From assembly GCF_900156505.1 (NCBI RefSeq), contig NZ_FTPR01000003.1, positions 186,001 through 250,000 on the forward strand: 64,000 nucleotides of DNA, in the 5' to 3' direction. The notes under the pieces are model-generated. The model saw only the letters and a program-made list of their open reading frames with translations. It made no database searches and was not told the origin of the DNA. Positions 38,301 to 46,738 of the stretch are shown piece by piece (within the stretch, counting starts at the first letter, position 1; each line of letters opens with the position of its first letter). The position numbers were made by a program, and so were the translations under genes. This stretch comes from Yoonia rosea. GTDB taxonomy: Bacteria; Pseudomonadota; Alphaproteobacteria; Rhodobacterales; Rhodobacteraceae.

Positions 38301-39061
38301 TCGAAGATCTGGTTTAGCGTGGCGGTGCTAACCGGATCTTTGAGGCTGGCTACGAAAACCGGGAGCGGGTTCAGCCCTGCACGCGCGAGGCTGCGGGTCA
38401 GGCGGTTGATCGGGTTAAGACCGCCACCCTGCACCAATGCGCGGTAGAAGATGATTGGCACGATGGGCGCGCCCTCGGTCCAGCCGGATTCTGCCGCAGC
38501 CAGATCAGCGATCCCAGCGCCTGGCCAATAGACGCCTGCGCGTAGAAGCGGGCGTGGCAGATTGGGTTTTTCGCCGCCTTCCAGCATTGCTTTGGCATAG
38601 GCGAGAAGGTTGGTGGTGTTTTCGGGGCCGCCTTCGACGAGGTATGACCAGAGCGTGTCATAGTCTTCGGCGCTGATGGTGGAGAGTTCGCGCAATTCGG
38701 GATCGGGTTTATCGTCACCGGGCAGTGCCGCAAAGGGGATGCCTGCCTCGCGAAGGCGGGCGACATATTGCGTCAGCCCGTATTTCCAATAGCCTGCACC
38801 GCCCAGAATTCGCGCGATCACCAGCCGGGATTTTGTGGCGCAATCATCCAGATGCAGATCCACCGACATCGGGTGTGTCAGGTGCATCATATTGGCCAGC
38901 CGCAGAGTGGGCGGCGCGGTCATCTCGGCGCGGGCTTCGGCCAGTGCGGCCAGTTCGGTGTCGGCTGCGGAAATGATCACCACATCGGCGGGGGTTTGCC
39001 CCAGATCGACAGGTTCGCTGCCGTCACTGATTGCGCCGGGTGTCGCTGCTAGCAGGTGCAT
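35360..39061 (-). CDS. cobN: Cobaltochelatase subunit CobN
   Basis: The 1233-residue large subunit of the ATP-dependent cobaltochelatase inserts cobalt into hydrogenobyrinic acid a,c-diamide together with CobS and CobT (not in this window). Full length for the family; characteristic segments include HMGKHGNLEWLPGKA, GANMRTGGDDIAQ-like (here NMRTGGDDIA) and the C-terminal DYLFAFAATTG. A segment coding ILPPEAP (37566-37587) coincides with a short repeat also found after smc. It points to late cobalt insertion, although the window also has cbiX. Confidence 0.95.
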   Translation of the reverse strand: MHLLAATPGAISDGSEPVDLGQTPADVVIISAADTELAALAEARAEMTAPPTLRLANMMHLTHPMSVDLHLDDCATKSRLVIARILGGAGYWKYGLTQYVARLREAGIPFAALPGDDKPDPELRELSTISAEDYDTLWSYLVEGGPENTTNLLAYAKAMLEGGEKPNLPRPLLRAGVYWPGAGIADLAAAESGWTEGAPIVPIIFYRALVQGGGLNPINRLTRSLARAGLNPLPVFVASLKDPVSTATLNQIFDAAPPDVILNCTAFAVGSPHDGDDSPENPLLSNNAPIFQVVLSGAAEATWSEGLHGLTARDIAMNVALPEVDGRILSRAVSFKGEAFFDEATECPIATYQARGDRIDFVTQLAKNWARLRRTPAPTKKTALVLANYPNKDGRLANGVGLDTPAATVHVLNLMKDKGHTVTPPTDSAALMAQIMAGPTNWLTDRADKEGGEFLPLDTYRTYFDALPWDIKEEITARWGKPEDDPFIILPEILPPEAPTGAAKTGFALSIHRFGNAVVGLQPARGYNIDPSDTYHSPDLVPPHNYLAFYFWLRHHWGADAIVHMGKHGNLEWLPGKAVALSETCWPEAVFGPTPHIYPFIVNDPGEGTQAKRRTSAVIIDHLTPPLTRAESYGPLRDLEALVDEYYEAAGVDPRRIDHLRREILSLSDVTGLAKDAGFTGDQDGDLGKLDAYLCDLKEAQIRDGLHIFGQSPTGQQERDLAIALARLPRGDGKGKDASLLRALAADLALGIDPLDCDMADAPPQKPVTLADRTTWRTNGDTVEKLENLSQRLVSREERPPGPMSAAVLNEIHTHILPTVQACGAAEGTALLRALDGQFIAPGPSGAPTRGRLDVLPTGRNFYSVDSRAVPTPTAWALGWKSANLLIEKHLQDHGDWPRSLLVTAWGTANMRTGGDDIAQALALMGVKPTWDSANRRVTGFEVLPQSVLGRPRVDVTLRISGFFRDAFPQLIALVDSAARAVQAMDETNDLNPAAARAQAGEDQTRVFGSKPGAYGAGLQALIDERIWADKSDFAEAYLEWGSYAYGKGAEGRKDRKAFEARLTQVEAVVQNQDNREHDILDSDDYYQFEGGAAAAISTLQGQDRPIYHNDHSRPERPVIRTLEDEIGRVVRSRVVNPKWIDGVKRHGYKGAFEIAATVDYLFAFAATTGAVRNHHFDLVEEAFIKDEATRDFIADANAPALKEIAQRLQEAIDRNLWQPKSNSARARIAGLL
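37566..37587. repeat. Copy of a 22-bp GC-rich element inside cobN
   Basis: GGAGCCTCCGGCGGGAGTATT-type sequence with 20 of 22 bases equal to the copy at 44530-44551 after smc. Here it is in frame within cobN and does not break it. Confidence 0.6.
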
Positions 39062-39108
39062 TCGTTTTGCCCCCGTGCTAAGGCGCGCGCAAACGTGAAA
39101 GAGAGATC

Positions 39109-39273
39109 ATGGATTACAAAGCCGCAGGAGCGCCGAAAATGGGCAAAAAAGCCCCCAAGCACGAAGAACACAACGCACATGGATCGGGCAAAAAGCCCTT
39201 TGGTGCGCGCGAAGATAAGGCAGCACTTTTGGCGCGCATGAAAAAGGCGGCAGCCGAAAAGAAGAAGGGCTGA
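39109..39273 (+). CDS. Small basic protein, 54 residues
   Basis: A short gene with an AAAGAGAG-type ribosome site encoding a very charged protein (about one quarter Lys, no Cys or Trp) that starts MDYKAAGAPKMGKKAP and ends in MKKAAAEKKKG. It is divergent from cobN. The composition suggests a disordered, nucleic-acid-binding or ribosome-associated protein; no family recognised. The regular codon use and the ribosome site favour a real gene. Confidence 0.6.
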   Translation: MDYKAAGAPKMGKKAPKHEEHNAHGSGKKPFGAREDKAALLARMKKAAAEKKKG

Positions 39274-39275
39274 GG

Positions 39276-39725
39276 TCACAGCGCTTTCTCCATAAAGATA
39301 GAGCTTTTCGCGTCGATGTAATCGCCAAACACACCGCATTGGCGAAAGCCATGCCGCGCGTAAAGCCGATGTGCCGCGTGCAACACGTTGCCTGTTTCAA
39401 GCTTCAGCATGGTCAGGCCTTCGTCGCGGGCGGTATCCTCGATCTGGCGGAGCAGGGCGGCGGCAATCCCTTTGCCGCGTGCGGCCTCGGCCACAAACAT
39501 GGATTTCACCTCGCCGTAGTCGGATTTGATCATAAGCGCGCCGGTGCCCAGAATATCCTCTCCGATCCGTGCGGCGTAGAAGTGGATGTGTGGGGCCACC
39601 AGATCATCGATATCGAGGTAAAAGTTATCCTCGGGCGGAAACAGGCTTTGCATCAAGGCATGGCTTTGTTTTAGCAAAGCTGTGGCCTGCGGATGATGGG
39701 GGTCTGTCCGCGCGACGATGATCAT
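39276..39725 (-). CDS. GNAT family N-acetyltransferase
   Basis: This 149-residue acetyltransferase has the acetyl-CoA loop ARGKGIAAALL (near residue 85) and the family's strand motifs. The ATG overlaps the end of cobW as ATGA, so it is co-translated with it. Substrate unknown. Confidence 0.88.
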   Translation of the reverse strand: MIIVARTDPHHPQATALLKQSHALMQSLFPPEDNFYLDIDDLVAPHIHFYAARIGEDILGTGALMIKSDYGEVKSMFVAEAARGKGIAAALLRQIEDTARDEGLTMLKLETGNVLHAAHRLYARHGFRQCGVFGDYIDAKSSIFMEKAL

Positions 39726-40798
39726 GCTTGCAGTGCGGTGGTGATGGCTGCGTGATCCAATCCCGTCTCGCCAATGACGACCAGCCGTGTTTCGCGGGGG
39801 GCTGTGCCAAAGGGCTGGTCGAAATAGGTATCCACGCGGGGGCCGACGGCCTGCAAGGTCAGGCGCATGGGTTTGCCTGCGACAGCGACAAAGCCCTTCA
39901 GGCGCAGAATGTTGTTGGCGCGGATCACATCGGCAACTTGGGCCGCAAAGGCACCTGCATCGGCGATTTCGCCGCGGGTGACGATGAAGCTTTCGAATTC
40001 ATCGTGGCCGTGCTCATGCGCGTGATCATGGTGGTCATCTTCGTCATCATCATGGTGGTGATGGTGATGGATTTCATGGCGCGCGGCCAGATCACCCTCT
40101 GCGCCAATCCCTTGGCCCAAGAGCACATCAACAGGCAAAGCGCCCATGGAGGCTTTGATGACCTGCACACCCTCGCGGGCCTCTGATTTCAGTTTGGCGG
40201 TCAGCGCATCAGCCTCGGCTGGATCCAGCAGGTCGACTTTGTTCACGACAATCATATCGGCACAGGCGACCTGATCTTCAAAGAGTTCGGACAGGGGTGT
40301 TTCGTGATCAAGGTTTTCGTCCAGCGCACGCTGGGCATCCACGGCGGCGACGTTATGGGCAAACTGGCCGTCGTGGACGGCACGGCCATCCACAACGGTC
40401 ACAACGCCATCCACGGTAACTTTCGTCGAAATGCCGGGCCAGTTGAACGCGCGGACAAGCGGTTGCGGCAGGGCAAGGCCCGAGGTTTCGATCACGATGT
40501 GATCGGGTTTGTTTTCCCGCGCAAGCAACGCTTCCATGGTGGGAATGAAATCATCGGCCACGGTGCAGCAGATGCAGCCGTTGGACAACTCAACGATATC
40601 ATCCTCGGAACAGACCTCATCACCGCAGCCCTTGAGGATATCGCCATCGACGCCAAGATCGCCGAATTCATTGATGATAAGCGCAATCCGCTTGCCCTGT
40701 GCGTTTTGCAGCATGTGGCGGATCAGAGTCGTTTTGCCGGCTCCGAGGAAACCTGTGACAACAGTAGCGGGGATTTTGGCGGGCATATCGGGGTCCAT
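39722..40798 (-). CDS. cobW: Cobalamin biosynthesis protein CobW (G3E GTPase)
   Basis: A 358-residue metal-chaperone GTPase. The start is the ATG before DPDMPAKIP, since the ninety upstream codons are open but not conserved in type. The Walker A GFLGAGKTT is at 16-24, the metal-binding CxCC motif at 75-78 (GCICCT), and a histidine/aspartate-rich stretch of about 25 residues (EIHHHHHHDDD...HEHGHDE) follows in the middle. CobW is thought to deliver cobalt to the CobN chelatase. It is close to cobN on the same strand. Confidence 0.93.
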   Translation of the reverse strand: MDPDMPAKIPATVVTGFLGAGKTTLIRHMLQNAQGKRIALIINEFGDLGVDGDILKGCGDEVCSEDDIVELSNGCICCTVADDFIPTMEALLARENKPDHIVIETSGLALPQPLVRAFNWPGISTKVTVDGVVTVVDGRAVHDGQFAHNVAAVDAQRALDENLDHETPLSELFEDQVACADMIVVNKVDLLDPAEADALTAKLKSEAREGVQVIKASMGALPVDVLLGQGIGAEGDLAARHEIHHHHHHDDDEDDHHDHAHEHGHDEFESFIVTRGEIADAGAFAAQVADVIRANNILRLKGFVAVAGKPMRLTLQAVGPRVDTYFDQPFGTAPRETRLVVIGETGLDHAAITTALQA

Positions 40799-41070
40799 TC
40801 CATAACGCGTGCGACGGGCCCCTTTCTTGCGCCGCATGGTCCAAGTTGCAAGGGGGACCTGCGTGCGACGGGATTTTCGCTCTTCGGCGCGCGCGATTCG
40901 CTGATTCCCGCGCCCGTCAGACCGCCAGATTTCCAAACGAACGGCAAAATGGCTCAATATGTTGTGGATAACACGGCGGAACATGGCACATGCGGGGTTG
41001 GGGGCGTTGACTCGTGCAGTCTCGCAAGGCGATGCTTTCGCAGGTTGCGGAATCATACGGGCAAGAATCA

Positions 41071-44000
41071 TTGCGCTTTAGCAAACTCAGACTGAATGGC
41101 TTTAAAAGCTTTGTGGACCCCACCGATCTGATCATCGCGGATGGTTTGACCGGTGTTGTGGGCCCCAACGGTTGTGGCAAGTCGAATTTGCTTGAGGCGC
41201 TGCGCTGGGTCATGGGCGAAAACCGCCCAACTGCGATGCGCGGTGGCGGGATGGAGGACGTGATCTTTGCAGGGGCCGCCACGCGGCCTGCGCGCAATTT
41301 CGCGGAAGTGTCCTTGGTCATTGATAATGGTGAACGTCTGGCACCGGCTGCGTTTAACGATAATGACAACCTTGAGATCATCCGCCGGATCACCCGTGAC
41401 GCGGGATCGGCCTATAAGGTTGGCGCCAAGGACGTGCGGGCGCGCGACGTGCAGATGCTGTTCGCCGACGCCTCAACCGGGGCCCATTCGCCGGCCTTGG
41501 TGCGGCAGGGGCAGATTTCGGAATTGATCAACGCCAAACCCAAGTCGCGCCGCCGTATTCTGGAAGAGGCGGCGGGGATTTCGGGCCTGTATCAGCGTCG
41601 CCATGAGGCAGAGTTAAAGCTGAAGGGTGCGGAATCAAACCTGACCCGTGTGGATGATGTCATCGACCAGCTGGCGGCTCAGTTGGGCCAGTTGGCGCGG
41701 CAGGCCAAGCAGGCGGCGCGGTATCGCGAGATTGGTGACAAACTGCGCCGTGCCGAGGGCATGTTGCTGTTCCGTCGCTGGAAAGAGGCGGATGAGGCGC
41801 TATTGGCCGCTGCCGACCAGTTGCGTGAACGGACGACTGCCGCGGCACAAGCCGAAAAAGCTGCGCGCGAAGCCGCCAAGACCCGTGGCCGTGCCGAAGA
41901 GGCGCTGCCGCCTTTGCGCGAGGAAGAGGCGATTGCCGCGGCGGTCTTGCAGCGCTTGCAGGTCCAGCGTGATACCCTGAAGGATCAGGAACAACGCGCA
42001 TTGGACATGATCGAGACGTTGCGCGGCCGCATTGATCAGTTGACCCGCGATATGGAGCGCGAAAGCGGGCTGAACAAGGATGCGGGCGAAACGATCGCGC
42101 GGCTGGAATGGGAAGCGCGCGAAATTGAAAAGGCCGGCGAAGGGCACGAGGACCGCCTGAAAGATGCGCAAGATGCAGCGCGTGAAGCAGCGGGTGTTTT
42201 GCAACAACGCGAGGCTGATCTGTCGCAACTGACCGAAGATGTGGCGCGGCTTGCGGCACGGCACCAGTCGGCACAGCGCCTGTTGGATGATAACCGCACA
42301 ACCTTGCGTAAGCACGAAGACGAGGCGGCGCGCGCAAAGGCGGCGATGAAAGAGGCAGAGGCGGCATTGGCGAAGGCCGAGGCCGATTTTGCTGCGGCTG
42401 GTGAAGCAGAGAAAGCCGCCGTCGCTGCGGCCGAAGCGGCTGATGTTGCGTTGAACGATGCCGAAAGTGCGCGGGCCGCAACGCAGGCGCGCGAAAGTGA
42501 TGCGCGCGCGTTACGCTCCGAGGCCGAGGGCGAGGCAAATGCGCTGCGTGCCGAAGTTGCCGCCTTGGCGAAACTGGTCGAGCGTGACACCGCCGAAGGC
42601 GGGCAGGTGCTGGATCTGCTGCGCGTGCAGGGCGGTTATGAAAAAGCGCTGGGCGCTGCTTTGGCCGATGATCTGCGTGCGCCCGAGGTGGCCGCAGATG
42701 CGAAATCCGGCTGGGCTTTGTTGCCCGGTTATGCTTCTGCGCAGACGCTGCCGGAAGGTGTGAAGGCGCTCACAAATTTTGTTACGGTTCCCGAGGTCTT
42801 GGCGCGGCGGATGTCGCAGGTCGGTTTGGTGGATGCCGCTGACGGGCCGCGTTTGCAGGCGGACCTGAAACCTGGCCAGCGGCTTGTGTCGGTTGAAGGC
42901 GATTTGTGGCGGTGGGACGGGTTCCGCGCGGGTGCCGAAGATGCACCTTCGGCGGCGGCATTGCGGTTGCAACAGCTGAACCGGTTGACCGAGTTGAAGC
43001 GGGATCTGGAAGAGGTGTCTGCGACGGCCCATGGGGCGGCACAGGCGCATGAGAGCCTGACCGCTTTGTTGAAGCAACAGACCGAAGCGGACCATGCCGC
43101 ACGGCAAGCCCGTCGCAATGCGGACCAAGCTGTTGCTGATGCCAACCGTGCGGCCAGTCGTGCCGAGGCCGAGCGCAACCTGTCTCAGGGCAAGCTGGAA
43201 AGCCTCGGGTTGGCGGTGAAACGCAATGAGGAAGAGGCGCTGACGGCGCGGCGCGCGTTGGCCGAGGCCGAGAAAGCGGCGCAGGATCTGGGCGATCTGG
43301 ATGCGGCACGTGCGTCGGTTGAAGACATCAAGATGACGGTCGAGGCCGCGCGGATCACGATGATGTCGCGCCGCTCTTCCCATGACGAGGTGCGCCGCGA
43401 AGGTGAAATGCGTCTGAAGCGCAGTCAGGAGATCACAAAGGAAATTAGCGGCTGGAAACATCGTCTGGAAACCGCGAACAAACGCACGGCAGAACTGGCG
43501 CAGCGGAAAGAGGAATCTGAGGCGTCATTGGTTGAGGCCAGCGCCGCGCCCGAGGAAATTGCCGCCAAGCGTGCCGAGCTGGCCGATGCGATTGATGAGG
43601 CGGAGACACGGCGCAAGGCTGCGGCAGACAAGCTGGCCGAGGCCGATAGCGCCTTGCGTGATGCGGGCCATCATGAGCGTGATGCCGAGCGTTTGGCTTC
43701 CGAGGCCCGCGAGGCGCGCGCGCGATCCGAGGCGCGGTCTGATGCGGCCCGCGAAACCGTGGCCTATGCCGCCGAGCGGATCATGGAAGCGCAGGAGGTG
43801 ACACCCCAGCAACTGCTTGAGACGCTGGAGACGGATGTGGAGCAGATGCCTGCGTCCGAAGTTGTTGAAGGGCAGGTCAATGCGCTGAAACGGCAGCGGG
43901 ATGCCTTGGGTGCGGTGAACCTGCGCGCCGAAGAAGATGCCAAAGAGGTGCAGGTCGAGCATGACGGTCTGGTCAGCGAAAAGGCTGATCTGGAGGCCGC

Positions 44001-44526
44001 CATTGCGGCGTTGCGTTCAGGGATTGCGAGCCTGAACCGTGAAGGTCGTGAGCGGTTGCTGACAGCCTTCGAGCAGGTGAACGAGAACTTCGGTTTATTG
44101 TTTACCCATTTGTTTGGCGGTGGCGAGGCGAAACTGGTTTTGGTCGAATCCGATGACCCGCTTGAGGCCGGACTTGAGATCATGTGTCAGCCGCCGGGCA
44201 AGAAGCTGAGTACACTCTCTCTGCTGTCCGGGGGTGAGCAGACGCTGACAGCGCTTGCGCTGATTTTTGCGGTGTTCCTTGCCAACCCTGCGCCGATCTG
44301 TGTGCTGGACGAGGTGGACGCGCCGCTTGATGACGCCAACGTAACGCGCTTCTGTGACCTCTTGGACGAGATGACACGCCGCACCGAGACCCGTTTCCTG
44401 ATTATCACCCACCATGCGGTGACGATGAGCCGGATGGACCGGCTTTTCGGGGTGACCATGGGCGAACAGGGTGTGTCGCAGCTGGTATCGGTCGACCTGA
44501 AAAAAGCGGCGGCGATGGTGGCCTGA
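41071..44526 (+). CDS. smc: Chromosome segregation ATPase SMC
   Basis: With the TTG start chosen here the protein has 1151 residues and opens with RFSKLRLNGFKSFVDPTDL, as SMC proteins do; the frame is open 19 codons further upstream. Walker A is GPNGCGKSN (31-39). Two long coiled coils flank a hinge (around GGQVLDLLRVQGGYEKA), and the C terminus holds the signature LLSGGEQ and Walker B VLDEVDAPLDD. It condenses and segregates chromosomes, usually with ScpAB. It has no functional link to the cob genes around it. Confidence 0.95.
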   Translation: MRFSKLRLNGFKSFVDPTDLIIADGLTGVVGPNGCGKSNLLEALRWVMGENRPTAMRGGGMEDVIFAGAATRPARNFAEVSLVIDNGERLAPAAFNDNDNLEIIRRITRDAGSAYKVGAKDVRARDVQMLFADASTGAHSPALVRQGQISELINAKPKSRRRILEEAAGISGLYQRRHEAELKLKGAESNLTRVDDVIDQLAAQLGQLARQAKQAARYREIGDKLRRAEGMLLFRRWKEADEALLAAADQLRERTTAAAQAEKAAREAAKTRGRAEEALPPLREEEAIAAAVLQRLQVQRDTLKDQEQRALDMIETLRGRIDQLTRDMERESGLNKDAGETIARLEWEAREIEKAGEGHEDRLKDAQDAAREAAGVLQQREADLSQLTEDVARLAARHQSAQRLLDDNRTTLRKHEDEAARAKAAMKEAEAALAKAEADFAAAGEAEKAAVAAAEAADVALNDAESARAATQARESDARALRSEAEGEANALRAEVAALAKLVERDTAEGGQVLDLLRVQGGYEKALGAALADDLRAPEVAADAKSGWALLPGYASAQTLPEGVKALTNFVTVPEVLARRMSQVGLVDAADGPRLQADLKPGQRLVSVEGDLWRWDGFRAGAEDAPSAAALRLQQLNRLTELKRDLEEVSATAHGAAQAHESLTALLKQQTEADHAARQARRNADQAVADANRAASRAEAERNLSQGKLESLGLAVKRNEEEALTARRALAEAEKAAQDLGDLDAARASVEDIKMTVEAARITMMSRRSSHDEVRREGEMRLKRSQEITKEISGWKHRLETANKRTAELAQRKEESEASLVEASAAPEEIAAKRAELADAIDEAETRRKAAADKLAEADSALRDAGHHERDAERLASEAREARARSEARSDAARETVAYAAERIMEAQEVTPQQLLETLETDVEQMPASEVVEGQVNALKRQRDALGAVNLRAEEDAKEVQVEHDGLVSEKADLEAAIAALRSGIASLNREGRERLLTAFEQVNENFGLLFTHLFGGGEAKLVLVESDDPLEAGLEIMCQPPGKKLSTLSLLSGGEQTLTALALIFAVFLANPAPICVLDEVDAPLDDANVTRFCDLLDEMTRRTETRFLIITHHAVTMSRMDRLFGVTMGEQGVSQLVSVDLKKAAAMVA

Positions 44527-44551
44527 GCCGGAGCCTCCGGCGGGGATATTT
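44527..44551. repeat. REP-like GC-rich element after smc
   Basis: Directly after the smc stop, GCCGG-AGCCT-CCGGC can form a 5-bp hairpin, followed by GGGGATATTT. The 22 bases 44530-44551 match 20 of 22 with cobN positions 37566-37587. It may end the smc transcript. Confidence 0.6.
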
Positions 44552-44577
44552 AGGGGCCAGTAATAACAAAAGTGGCT

Positions 44578-45744
44578 TTATAGCCGGTTCAAGAGGTCGA
44601 TTGTGGGCCAAGCATCTGCGGGCAGGCCGAGGCGAATTTGTTCGGCTTGCACGGCGGCCCGTGTCATCGCACCCAAGATGCCGTCAATGCCGCCCACGTC
44701 ATGGCCGCGCTGGGTGAGCTTTTGTTGGAGTTGCTGCATTTGCTGACCGCTGAGCGCCGGTGTCGGGTTGCCCGCGTCATAAACGGCCGCACCGCCAAGC
44801 CGTGTTGCGAAATAAGCGGCGGTGGTGACGTAGACGAAGCTTTTGTTCCAGTCGAAATAGACCTCGAAATTCGTGTAGGCGAGAAAGGCAGGGCCGTTGC
44901 GTCCCATGGGAAGCAGCACCGAGGCCTGAAGGTTGGCAGGTCCAAGTGCGCCTTCGCGGGCCCGCACGCCGCGCGCGGCCCACTCGCGGACACTGGATTT
45001 GTGGTTCAGGCCGGTTTGCGCCCAGTCGAGGTTTTCGGGGACAACAATCTCTTGCAGCCAAGGTTCATTTGGCCGCCAGCCCAAGGATGACAGCACATTT
45101 GCGCCCGTCATCAGCGCATCTGCCGATGACCCTTTGAGATCGACAATCCCGTCTCCGTCGCCGTCCATGCCTTGGCGGATGATTTCGCGCGGCAATTTCT
45201 GGAGTTGCCCGATTTCGCCTGCCCATGCCCCTGTGGTTGATGCGGGGTTCATGCCACCGCGGCGGTAAAGCTCAATTGCAGCGATCAGTTGGGGGCGGAA
45301 AAGCTCTGGTCTGCGGCAATCATGCGCTAGTGTCAGCAGCGCGTTGCGGGTGTTGAACGACCCCTGCACCTGTCCGTAGTCCGTCTCAAAAGCCCAGAAC
45401 GCCAAGAGCACGCCGCGCGGGATCCCGAAACGGGCCTCGATTGTGTCAAAGGTACGATCCAGCCGCTGTCCATAGATGCGCCCGTTGTCGATCCGGTTCT
45501 GGCTGATGAGCGCCCGTGAGAAGCTGATGAAATCACGTTGGAATACGCCTTGGGCGCGGTCGGCGTTGATGACGGCTTGATCAATTTGCGCGCCCTGGAA
45601 GAACGCATCGACGGTTTGGGCCGGGATGCCTGTTGCCCGTGCTTCAGCTTTGACACCTTCGATAAAAGGACCCACCGGCCCGCCGCAGGTTTGCGCGCTG
45701 GCGGTGCTTGCGAGAATGGATAGGGCGAAAATGGCGCTGCGCAT
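44578..45744 (-). CDS. Lytic murein transglycosylase (MltB type) with peptidoglycan-binding domain
   Basis: This 388-residue protein has a signal peptide (MRSAIFALSILASTASA) and the MltB/SLT_2 catalytic domain, with the catalytic Glu in AFWAFETDYG and the NALLTLAHDCRRPELF segment; a C-terminal PG-binding-like domain starts near LSGQQMQQLQQKL. It cleaves peptidoglycan glycan strands to 1,6-anhydro ends in the periplasm. A GGAG site precedes the chosen start. It is convergent with smc. Confidence 0.9.
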   Translation of the reverse strand: MRSAIFALSILASTASAQTCGGPVGPFIEGVKAEARATGIPAQTVDAFFQGAQIDQAVINADRAQGVFQRDFISFSRALISQNRIDNGRIYGQRLDRTFDTIEARFGIPRGVLLAFWAFETDYGQVQGSFNTRNALLTLAHDCRRPELFRPQLIAAIELYRRGGMNPASTTGAWAGEIGQLQKLPREIIRQGMDGDGDGIVDLKGSSADALMTGANVLSSLGWRPNEPWLQEIVVPENLDWAQTGLNHKSSVREWAARGVRAREGALGPANLQASVLLPMGRNGPAFLAYTNFEVYFDWNKSFVYVTTAAYFATRLGGAAVYDAGNPTPALSGQQMQQLQQKLTQRGHDVGGIDGILGAMTRAAVQAEQIRLGLPADAWPTIDLLNRL

Positions 45745-45835
45745 TGAAATCTCCGTTTCAAGAATATGCCAGCAGCGTAGCAGTGCGGTTGTGCAGCGCA
45801 AGGCTAGCCCCTTGTGCAGGCGAGAAAATTGCTGA

Positions 45836-46738
45836 TCAGGATAGTGCGAGTGCAGCTATAAACGCCAACGCAAGGGTCAGTGCCCATGTCCGCCAGAGGG
45901 TCTGAACCGCGCGATCAATATCATCCGGTCCCAGCGTACGTTCCCCTTCTGCATTCACAAAGGGGTATGGTTGCATGATGCCGTCATAGCTGCGCGGACC
46001 GCTGAGCGCGATATCAAGACCATGCGCCATTGCCGCTTCGGGCCAGCCTGCATTGGGCGAGCGGTGCAACGGGGCTTCGCGCAGGATTGCGCCTAAGTTG
46101 GGCCGCGATGTGACAGCCCAGATCATCACTGCGGTCAGCCTTGCTGGGATCAGGTTAAGGAGGTCATCAAGCCTGGCAGCAGCCCAGCCGAAATCCTCGT
46201 GTCGGGGGGTGCGGTAGCCGATCATGCTGTCGGCCGTATTGGTGATTTTATAGATCAGCAGGCCGGGCAGGCCCGCGACCGCAAACCAGAAAATGGGCGC
46301 GATCACCCCGTCAGAGAGGTTTTCCGCGGCACTTTCAATCGCCGAGCGGGCGACGCTGGGGGCATCCATATCCTTCGTGTCGCGTCCGACGATCATCGCA
46401 ACGCTACGGCGGGCGTCGCCAAGGGACAGGCGCAGGGCGTCTGCGACGGCTTGCACGTGATCAACAAGCGAGCGTTGCGCCAGCAATATCGCGACGATGA
46501 TCACATCGAGGAGGGATCCCGGCACACTCTCGATGATCCATCCCAGCATCGCGGCCATGGCGCAGAGGGCGAGCATTGTGAGGAAACCTGACTGTTTTTT
46601 GTGTTCGCCTGCGTTGAAGCGCGCATCGCACCACCCGATCACGCGCCCCATCAAGACGGCGGGGTGCGGTATGCGTGACCAGAGCCAGCGCGGCTCTCCC
46701 AAAAGCGCATCGAGGATCATGCCAAGGATAAGGGTCAA
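45836..46738 (-). CDS. cbiB: Adenosylcobinamide-phosphate synthase CbiB/CobD
   Basis: A 300-residue membrane enzyme that attaches (R)-1-amino-2-propanol or its phosphate to adenosylcobyric acid to give (phospho)cobinamide. Typical for CbiB: an N-terminal GMILDALLGEPRWLWSRIPHPAVLMGR motif (only part quoted: PHPAVLMG), four to five hydrophobic segments, and the central DGVIAPIFWFA and GYRTPRHEDFGWAAARLDD motifs. Its start overlaps the end of cobC by 4 nt. Confidence 0.93.
   Translation of the reverse strand: MTLILGMILDALLGEPRWLWSRIPHPAVLMGRVIGWCDARFNAGEHKKQSGFLTMLALCAMAAMLGWIIESVPGSLLDVIIVAILLAQRSLVDHVQAVADALRLSLGDARRSVAMIVGRDTKDMDAPSVARSAIESAAENLSDGVIAPIFWFAVAGLPGLLIYKITNTADSMIGYRTPRHEDFGWAAARLDDLLNLIPARLTAVMIWAVTSRPNLGAILREAPLHRSPNAGWPEAAMAHGLDIALSGPRSYDGIMQPYPFVNAEGERTLGPDDIDRAVQTLWRTWALTLALAFIAALALS

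Noticed and set aside
40799..41070. Possible cobalamin riboswitch between cobW and smc
   Set aside because: GGACCTGC resembles a piece of the B12 box but lies on the strand leading to smc, and no other conserved element is seen.
39722..41071. Longer CobW start at 41071
   Set aside because: The extra 91 residues are Arg-rich with no CobW similarity and overlap the smc start region; the shorter start puts the Walker A motif at the expected place.
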